The notes beneath the pieces were generated by a model, which searched no databases, was not told where the DNA came from, and saw only the letters and a program-made list of their open reading frames with translations. A stretch of DNA of 6,089 nucleotides from an uncultured Petrimonas sp. (GTDB lineage: Bacteria > Bacteroidota > Bacteroidia > Bacteroidales > Dysgonomonadaceae). The position numbers and the translations under genes are program-made. The DNA is taken from positions 1 to 6,089 of the forward strand of contig CAKTUP010000115.1 in the NCBI GenBank assembly GCA_934621705.1. The letters are read 5' to 3'. Shown here piece by piece: positions 1 through 4,903 of this stretch; within the stretch, counting starts at the first letter, position 1; every line of letters begins with the position of its first letter.

Positions 1-96
1 TTGAAGCGGTTCGTTCGATTTTCCTTTTTGTGCACCCGTATTGCAAGATGCAAAAAGGATTGTTGCAATGAGAATTAAAAAAGTTTTTACTTTCAT
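1..96 (-). CDS. N-terminus of a lipoprotein, cut by the left window edge
   Basis: An ATG at 96-94 opens a frame that stays open for 32 codons to base 1. The translation begins MKVKTFLILIATILFASC, a textbook lipoprotein signal: two lysines near the N-terminus, a hydrophobic stretch, then the lipobox FASC with the lipidated cysteine at residue 18. The following NTGAQKGKSNEPLQ is a low-complexity linker. The protein is therefore probably exported and anchored to a membrane, like the two glycosidases upstream. Nothing of the mature domain is visible, so no function can be given; another glycosidase or sulfatase would fit the context but is only a guess. It lies 275 bp after the GH95 stop, the longest spacer here, and that spacer holds a candidate promoter. 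The bases before the start are A-rich with no clear Shine-Dalgarno, as is usual in Bacteroidota. Confidence 0.8.
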   Translation of the reverse strand, partial: MKVKTFLILIATILFASCNTGAQKGKSNEPLQ

Positions 97-150
97 TAGT
101 TTAAAATGTTTGATGTAAGTAATTTAGTGAAATTGAAAAAATATTTCGTT

Positions 151-265
151 GGCAATTAGCCATTAGCCATTGGCTGTTAGCTTTGTGTCCAAATTTACCG
201 GGCAAATGATTGATATTTGTACTGATTCGCCAATAGCCGGTTGCCAATAGCTAATAGCTGGCAAT
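151..265. repeat. heptamer-based inverted repeat
   Basis: The left part (151-182) is built of about 7-base units, ATTAGCC ATTAGCC ATTGGCT GTTAGCT. The right part (229-265) holds GCCAATAGC at 229-237 and 243-251, followed by CTAATAGCTGGCAAT. The arms 158-174 and 243-259 are inverted with 15 of 17 positions complementary, separated by 68 nt. Both mismatches become G-U pairs in a minus-strand RNA but A-C clashes in a plus-strand RNA, so the hairpin is better formed in the direction of gene transcription. Variants of GCCAATAGCTAATAGC look like a dispersed intergenic repeat, which cannot be confirmed from one window. It sits in the spacer upstream of the 1-96 lipoprotein gene. Confidence 0.75.
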
Positions 266-266
266 A

Positions 267-274
267 CAAAAGTA
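267..274 (-). promoter_or_regulatory. candidate Bacteroidota -7 promoter box
   Basis: On the minus strand this reads TACTTTTG, an exact match to the Bacteroides -7 consensus TAnnTTTG. No clear TTTG-type -33 box is seen about 20 bases upstream, only weak matches, so the call rests on one element. If used, transcription would start near 258-264 and produce a leader of roughly 165 nt before the ATG at 96. The right arm of the heptamer inverted repeat would lie at its very 5' end. This would let the last lipoprotein gene be transcribed separately from the GH95 gene. Confidence 0.35.
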
Positions 275-307
275 GTAATTTTCATACAGATGAGGCAGTG
301 AATACCT

Positions 308-383
308 GAATTTATTCGAATGAATACAATTATCAGTCATATTATCAGCTTGTTATTAATAGCCGAAAGATTCAAATAAATTC
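308..383. repeat. AT-rich inverted repeat across the GH95 stop codon
   Basis: GAATTTATTCGAAT at 308-321 is the inverse of ATTCAAATAAATTC at 370-383, with 13 of 14 positions complementary and a 48-nt gap. The right arm includes the last codons and the TGA (372-374) of the GH95 gene. In minus-strand RNA the one mismatch is a U-G pair, giving 14 continuous pairs. There is no T-run after it in the transcript, so it does not look like a standard intrinsic terminator. The low GC content makes chance pairing more likely than for the other repeats. Confidence 0.5.
329..348 (-). promoter_or_regulatory. short direct repeat, possible regulator site
   Basis: On the minus strand this reads CTGATAATATGACTGATAAT, two exact copies of CTGATAAT (348-341 and 336-329) with a 12-bp period, about one helical turn. 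It lies about 55-80 bp upstream of the candidate -7 box at 267-274, where activator sites often sit. It also falls in the loop of the 308-383 inverted repeat. No regulator gene is present in the window, and an 8-bp AT-rich repeat could be chance, so the regulatory role is inference. Confidence 0.2.
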
Positions 384-2795
384 GAGCTTAGCTTCCTCTC
401 CAGATTTCAAATCCATAGAAATGTAGCCGTTTTCCTGTGCCAACTCTTTTCCGTTGAACTTTACCGATGCGGCATATTCGGGAACTTTCAGCTTAAAAGT
501 ATTATCCACCGATGCTTTAAGCGTTGCAGAAGTCAGTTGTTTGCCGTTCCAAACGGCATCCACTTCGGCGCCGCCGCGAACGCGCAACCCCTTGAAATTT
601 CCGGTAGCCCAGTTATCGGGGAGCGCGGGAAGCAACTGAATATAGCCGTCCTGGCTTTGGATAAGCATTTCGGCAATTCCCGAAGTTCCGCCAAAGTTTC
701 CGTCGATTTGGAACGGCGGATGCGCGCAAAACAGGTTGGCGTAAGTTCCCGCGCCGTGTCCGGTGTAGGTGGTGGCATCGATGGGAATGGACGGCTGCAG
801 CAGGCTTTTCAGCAGTTTGTAGGCGCGGTTTCCATCGTGTAGGCGTGCCCAGAAATTGATTTTCCATCCGCGCGACCAGCCGGTTCCGGCATCGCCGCGG
901 CGTTCCAGCGTTTCGCGAGCGGCAGCCGCCAGTTCGGGCGTGGTGTTGGGCGAAATCTGGTTGGCCGGATACAATCCGTAGAGATGCGAAACGTGGCGAT
1001 GCTGCGGTTCGGCTTCTTCATAATCTTCGAGCCACTCCTGCAAATAGCCGTTGGGGCTGATTTGTACGGGAGGAAGTTTGGGCAATTGCTCGCGAATGCG
1101 TTGGGTGGTTTCGTCCTCGATGTTCAGAATTTCGGCAGCTTTCAGTACGTTGCCGTATAATTCGTTCACCAGCTGAATATCCATTGTGGGGCCTAAACAC
1201 ACGTTCACAGCCGTTTTGGTGCCCGGCATAAAGAACGCGTTTTCGGGCGACGACGACGGCGCGGTTACCAGCCATCCGTTTTCAGGTTCAGTAATCATAC
1301 CGGTAATAAAGAAATCGGCGGCGCCTTTCAGCGTGGGATAAACCGATGCGAGGTATGCCTTGTCCTGCGTAAAAGCGTAGTGCTCCCACAAATGCTCGCA
1401 AAGCCACGCCCCGCCGGTGATGGTGGAACCCCACGACGCGTGTTCGCCCGGAGCCGTAAATTTCCACGGGTTGCTCATCATATGTGCCATCCAGCCTTCG
1501 GCTCCGTAAAACGTTTTGGCGGTTGCTTCGCCCGACGGCACCAGCGATTGCGTGAAATCGATAAGCGGGCGGTGCAATTCCGAAAGGTTGCACACTTCCA
1601 CCGGCCAGTAATTCATTTGCACGTTGATGTTGAGGTGATAATCGCCGTTCCACGGAGTTTGCACCGTGTTTGCCCACAATCCCTGCAAGTTGAGCGGGAG
1701 CGTGTTTTCGTTGGTGCCGCAAATCATCAGGTAGCGGCCGTATTGAAAATAGAGTGCAGCGAAGGCCGGGTCGTCGTTTTGCTGGAAATTCGTTAAGCGA
1801 ACGTCGGTTGGCGCGGTGTTGTCTTGCTCGCCCAGATTCAGTTCCACGCGGTTGAATTTTTCCTGATAGGTTTTTACGTGCTCGGATTTTAGTTTGTTGT
1901 AAGCAGTTTTCGAGGAGGAATTGAGCAGGTTATCTACCGTGGTATTGAAGTTTTTATCCAACATATCGGTTGAAGATGAAACAATAATCAATGCTTCATC
2001 GGCCTCCGAAAGTTTAATGGATGAATCGTCGGTTCCCAGCGTTCCGCCCTTGTTTACGATTTGCATTTTTGTGCGGTATCGCACGCCTTTATCGGTATTG
2101 TATCCGTCGTTCAATTGTCCTTCCATCTGCAAAATGTTGTCATTTATGCGGGAAACGGTTGCCCGTTCGGGGCGGCTCAGTGCAGCTTCAAACGAAACGG
2201 ATTGTTTTTTATCGGCCGTCAGGCGAATGACCAACACATCATCGGCGTGCGAGGCAAAATATTCACGGGTATAGGTAACGCCGCCTTTCGTAAATTGAGT
2301 GCGGGCAACGGCATCGTTGAGCGAAAGTAAGCGCTGATAATCGTTTGCGGAATCGGTGGATGCATAATTGTGCCGGATGTGCAAATCGCCCAGCATCTGG
2401 AAACAGCCGTAAGGCGCATCTTTTCCTGCGCCGAAAGCCGAGCCTTTTCCGCCGCAACGGAAATGTTGATACATCATCTGTTGCGCTTCGGCATTTTTGC
2501 CTTGCAACAGCAACTCGCGAATTTGCGGCAGGTAGTTTATGGCCTCGGGATTCAAAGCTTCGGAGTCTTCGCTGCCCGACCACATCGTAATCTCGTTCAG
2601 TACAATGTGTTCGTTGTCTGTTGCGCCGTCGGGCATCATCCCGATGCGTCCGTTGCCCAGGGGCAATGTTTGTTCCCAAATGGCTGCCGGTTTGTCAAAC
2701 AGCAGTTTCATCTCTTGGGTTGATGCTTTTTGCGTTTGGGTACAGCCCGCGAAAATTATCGCCAGGGCAAGGAGTGAAAGGAGATTTTTTTTCAT
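372..2795 (-). CDS. GH95 family alpha-L-fucosidase, lipoprotein
   Basis: A complete 807-residue protein, the usual length for glycoside hydrolase family 95. Most characterised members are inverting 1,2-alpha-L-fucosidases that remove terminal fucose; a few act as alpha-L-galactosidases. It starts MKKNLLSLLALAIIFAGC, a lipoprotein signal with the lipidated cysteine at 18, so it is probably in the periplasm or on the cell surface. An N-terminal beta domain with LPLGNGRIG (44-52) and LNEITMWSG (66-74) precedes the (alpha/alpha)6 barrel. Family active-site motifs are intact: HLNINVQMNYW (387-397) with the paired Asn389 and Asn391, PSSSPEN (513-519) with Glu518 as likely general acid, and QIDGNFGG (696-703) with Asp698. 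These align with Asn421, Asn423, Glu566 and Asp766 of Bifidobacterium AfcA as I recall them. A C-terminal beta domain follows (about 720-807). It lies 82 bp after the GH110 gene and is probably co-transcribed. L-fucose versus L-galactose specificity cannot be settled by eye. Confidence 0.93.
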   Translation of the reverse strand: MKKNLLSLLALAIIFAGCTQTQKASTQEMKLLFDKPAAIWEQTLPLGNGRIGMMPDGATDNEHIVLNEITMWSGSEDSEALNPEAINYLPQIRELLLQGKNAEAQQMMYQHFRCGGKGSAFGAGKDAPYGCFQMLGDLHIRHNYASTDSANDYQRLLSLNDAVARTQFTKGGVTYTREYFASHADDVLVIRLTADKKQSVSFEAALSRPERATVSRINDNILQMEGQLNDGYNTDKGVRYRTKMQIVNKGGTLGTDDSSIKLSEADEALIIVSSSTDMLDKNFNTTVDNLLNSSSKTAYNKLKSEHVKTYQEKFNRVELNLGEQDNTAPTDVRLTNFQQNDDPAFAALYFQYGRYLMICGTNENTLPLNLQGLWANTVQTPWNGDYHLNINVQMNYWPVEVCNLSELHRPLIDFTQSLVPSGEATAKTFYGAEGWMAHMMSNPWKFTAPGEHASWGSTITGGAWLCEHLWEHYAFTQDKAYLASVYPTLKGAADFFITGMITEPENGWLVTAPSSSPENAFFMPGTKTAVNVCLGPTMDIQLVNELYGNVLKAAEILNIEDETTQRIREQLPKLPPVQISPNGYLQEWLEDYEEAEPQHRHVSHLYGLYPANQISPNTTPELAAAARETLERRGDAGTGWSRGWKINFWARLHDGNRAYKLLKSLLQPSIPIDATTYTGHGAGTYANLFCAHPPFQIDGNFGGTSGIAEMLIQSQDGYIQLLPALPDNWATGNFKGLRVRGGAEVDAVWNGKQLTSATLKASVDNTFKLKVPEYAASVKFNGKELAQENGYISMDLKSGEEAKLEFI

Positions 2796-2810
2796 TTATG
2801 TTGGATTAAG

Positions 2811-2879
2811 AGGACAGCTATTGCTGTCTGTCAATTGTTAATTACTGATTCGGAGGACAGCCATTTCTGTCTGTCCATT
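2811..2879. repeat. two tandem GACAG/CTGTC hairpin repeats
   Basis: Two 26-bp direct copies, 2811-2836 and 2854-2879, match at 23 of 26 positions with 17 bp between them. Each is itself a small palindrome. Copy one pairs GACAGC (2813-2818) with GCTGTC (2823-2828) around TATT. Copy two pairs GACAG (2856-2860) with CTGTC (2867-2871), or alternatively GGACAG (2855-2860) with CTGTCC (2871-2876). Copy two touches the TAA stop of the GH110 gene (2878-2880). Together they fill most of the 82-bp spacer between GH110 and GH95. They look like a dispersed palindromic repeat family and could affect mRNA stability; no T-run follows them that would mark a terminator. Confidence 0.75.
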
Positions 2880-4752
2880 ATTTTGTGTCAAACAGGAATG
2901 GCTGACTTCCCGTTCTTACCGCATTTTTATCCGAGAGTTCAACTCTTATATCTTTCTCTTTATCAAATGTAAAATCCTCTGCAAACGTGTTGTTTTCGAT
3001 ACTCACATTCGTTACTTTCTCGAAAAAGAACGGGTGCGTGTTCCAGTGGAACGGCTCAAACTCGGTGTTGTGCGTGATGGTGTTGTTGCGAAAAACAAGC
3101 CCATCGGTGGATTTGGCGTACACGAGCGGACGGTCGAACATATCGAACGTGTTGTTTTCGATTACGATGCCCGAATGGAAAAACTTTTGCTGGTCTTTCA
3201 GGTTGGGGATTTCGGGATAGATGGAAATCACCGCGTTCGTGAACTGATACGTTGCCGTGAGCGCATTGATGAATTTGTTGTTTCGGATTATTACATCTTT
3301 ACACGCTCCGGTTTCGAACCAGCCGTTGCAGTCACCGCACAATAAAATGGCAGTTCCGTGTGTGTGGTCGAAGAGGTTGTTTTCGCAAACCACCCGTTTG
3401 GGTGTGCTAAAGAGAGCGCCGCGAGCGCGGTTGTTGCGGACGATGTTGTCCGAGAAAATCACTTCGGGCGTCCACGTCAGGTTTTCGATGCCGAATTTTC
3501 CGGTTTCGGAAATTTCCTGTGGAAGCGCGTCGGCAAACGTAATTTCGAACTCTTTGGCGCCGAATTCGGTAGGCTTGTCAACGGCTTTTATCGATTGAAT
3601 GGTGGTAATGAACGCGTCTCCCGCCAGTTCCATTTTCTCGCTTTCCACAAATTGCACGCTGTCGCCCGGTTCGCCCCAAAGAAAACCCCACGCTTGCGGA
3701 TGCATATATCTGGCTTGAAGCGTGTTGTCGCTCACGCGTTTGGTTATGCGGAGATAGGTGCCGTGCACGTTGATGGCGTCGTCGGCCATCCCTTCATACA
3801 GTCCGTTTTTGGAAATGATAACGCCTTTACACGCCGAGAAGTGCGTGGCATCGGCTTGGGTGGTGAAATATCGTGGGTCGTCATCGCCGCGCAGGCATAC
3901 GCTGAAGCCGTCGAGCGTGATGTTTTCGCTCATTTGCGCCAGCAGAGCCATTCCTTCGGAATAATGCACTTTTACGTTATTGAGTATCGTATTTTTGCTC
4001 AAACTTACGAAGATGCCGGGTGTGGGGCGATGCCACGAACGCAGCGCGAAACGCTCATTCGGCGACGAAAGCGGAATTTGTTCCCAGCCGGTTAGGAGAA
4101 GCGTGTCGGGAGACTGCTCAGCGATGGTTGCCGGATTAAAACCCACATCGCGGCGCACATACGTTAACCGTTTATCCGCGCGGAAAGCCATTGCCATAAA
4201 CAGTTGATTTTCGTATCCTTCACCCACGGCAAACAGTTTGTTGTCGTCAATGCGGTGATGCCCTTTCGGATAAATTTCGGCCAACATTTCGTTTTTTTCG
4301 GTATCCACCTTCAACACATTCAGCTGACGGAAAGCGGGGATTTCAAAATCCACCGAAAAGTTTTTCAACGTTACGTTTTCGCAATTCACCAGCGCAAACG
4401 GAATCATCCGGCCGTGGAAAATCAACTCGGAGCCTTGCCCGTCGATGGTTACGTTTTTCAGGTTTTCGAGAGCGAAAGCCACTTTTTTAGGATTATCCTG
4501 GTCGTGGTTCGAGATGTAATATTCGCGTGTGAAAGCACTGTCGGGATAAAAATCGTATCGTCCTTTCGGAAGAGTAACCGTAACGTGTGCCGTATCGGTG
4601 CGGTCTTGCAGTTGCTCAATAAGTTTTACCGCTGCGATGGACGCGTTGGCTTTTGTATCGGGTTTCACGCCAAGCGTAAAAGCCGAACGATTTGGCGTGC
4701 AAGCGGTGCAAAGCAATGCCAGAATCAGTGTGAGTTGAAGAAATTTACTCAT
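2878..4752 (-). CDS. GH110 family alpha-1,3-galactosidase, lipoprotein
   Basis: A complete 624-residue protein of glycoside hydrolase family 110, inverting exo-alpha-1,3-galactosidases known for removing the terminal galactose of blood group B and linear Gal-alpha-1,3-Gal glycans. It starts MSKFLQLTLILALLCTAC, a lipoprotein-type signal with Cys18 as the likely lipidated residue; the -3 residue is Cys, so the lipobox is slightly irregular. The rest is a right-handed parallel beta-helix, seen as repeated segments such as NVTIDGQG (100-107), NVTLKNFSVDF (126-136), NITLDGFSV (277-285), VIFSDNIVRNN (431-441), VIIRNNKF (487-494), IVIENNTF (529-536), LVFRNNTI (552-559) and VSIENNTF (583-590). The hallmark stretch EGMADDAINVHGTYLRI (320-336) contains Asp324 and Asp325, and DATHF (301-305) contains Asp301; this spacing matches the catalytic aspartates I recall for marine GH110 enzymes. 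The frame is open to an ATG at 4812, but those 20 codons translate repeat DNA, so 4752 is chosen. Subfamily (B-antigen-only or also linear substrates) is undecided. Confidence 0.92.
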   Translation of the reverse strand: MSKFLQLTLILALLCTACTPNRSAFTLGVKPDTKANASIAAVKLIEQLQDRTDTAHVTVTLPKGRYDFYPDSAFTREYYISNHDQDNPKKVAFALENLKNVTIDGQGSELIFHGRMIPFALVNCENVTLKNFSVDFEIPAFRQLNVLKVDTEKNEMLAEIYPKGHHRIDDNKLFAVGEGYENQLFMAMAFRADKRLTYVRRDVGFNPATIAEQSPDTLLLTGWEQIPLSSPNERFALRSWHRPTPGIFVSLSKNTILNNVKVHYSEGMALLAQMSENITLDGFSVCLRGDDDPRYFTTQADATHFSACKGVIISKNGLYEGMADDAINVHGTYLRITKRVSDNTLQARYMHPQAWGFLWGEPGDSVQFVESEKMELAGDAFITTIQSIKAVDKPTEFGAKEFEITFADALPQEISETGKFGIENLTWTPEVIFSDNIVRNNRARGALFSTPKRVVCENNLFDHTHGTAILLCGDCNGWFETGACKDVIIRNNKFINALTATYQFTNAVISIYPEIPNLKDQQKFFHSGIVIENNTFDMFDRPLVYAKSTDGLVFRNNTITHNTEFEPFHWNTHPFFFEKVTNVSIENNTFAEDFTFDKEKDIRVELSDKNAVRTGSQPFLFDTK

Positions 4753-4789
4753 ATATTGTTTGTGTTTAATGATGAAAAATAAATCAGAA

Positions 4790-4903
4790 GACCTCTCCCC
4801 GACCCTCTCCACAGGAGAGGGAGAGCGGGGCTATTGAATGTTCCTCGAATGATGTTTCTTCGACACTCCCCTCTCCCTGTGGAGAGGGGTTGGGGGAGAG
4901 GTC
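4790..4903. repeat. REP/BIME-like pair of inverted GC-rich hairpins
   Basis: Two arms, 4790-4825 and 4864-4903, are inverted copies of one unit beginning GACCTCTCCCC, differing by a few substitutions and three single-base gaps. Each arm is also a near-perfect hairpin: CCCTCTCC-ACA-GGAGAGGG at 4803-4821 (8 bp) and CCCCTCTCC-CTGT-GGAGAGGGG at 4868-4889 (9 bp). About 38 bases (4826-4863) separate the arms. The arrangement, two head-to-head palindromic units between genes, resembles bacterial interspersed mosaic elements or a small non-coding MITE. No transposase is nearby. The right arm reaches the sulfatase TGA stop (4902-4904), and the left arm ends 38 bp before the GH110 start. Strong hairpins here could block 3' exonucleases or partly end transcription between the two genes. 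Confidence 0.85.

Noticed and set aside
1288..1796. Open frames of 138-144 codons on either strand within the GH95 gene
   Set aside because: They overlap strongly conserved GH95 segments in other frames and have low-complexity, Arg/His/Ala-rich translations typical of shadow frames.
2831..2878. A 15-codon minus-strand frame (MDRQKWLSSESVINN) whose ATG overlaps the GH110 stop as TAATG
   Set aside because: It consists largely of the palindromic repeat unit and has no independent support; the overlap is probably accidental, though translational coupling cannot be excluded.
2811..2879. Two 26-bp direct repeats with a 17-bp spacer as a mini CRISPR array
   Set aside because: Only two imperfect copies, a spacer too short for usual systems, both copies are strong palindromes of an intergenic-repeat kind, and no cas gene is present.
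3358..4095. A 245-codon plus-strand open frame opposite the GH110 gene
   Set aside because: It is a shadow of the GH110 coding strand: no recognisable domain and no start context, while the minus-strand frame has clear family motifs over its whole length.
4753..4789. A promoter directly upstream of GH110
   Set aside because: The best match, TATTTTTC on the minus strand, lacks the final G of TAnnTTTG and has no upstream partner; operon transcription from the sulfatase side is more likely.
4803..4889. GC-rich hairpins as an intrinsic transcription terminator
   Set aside because: Neither hairpin is followed by a T-run in either direction, and the inverted two-unit layout fits a REP/BIME-like element better; partial termination remains possible.
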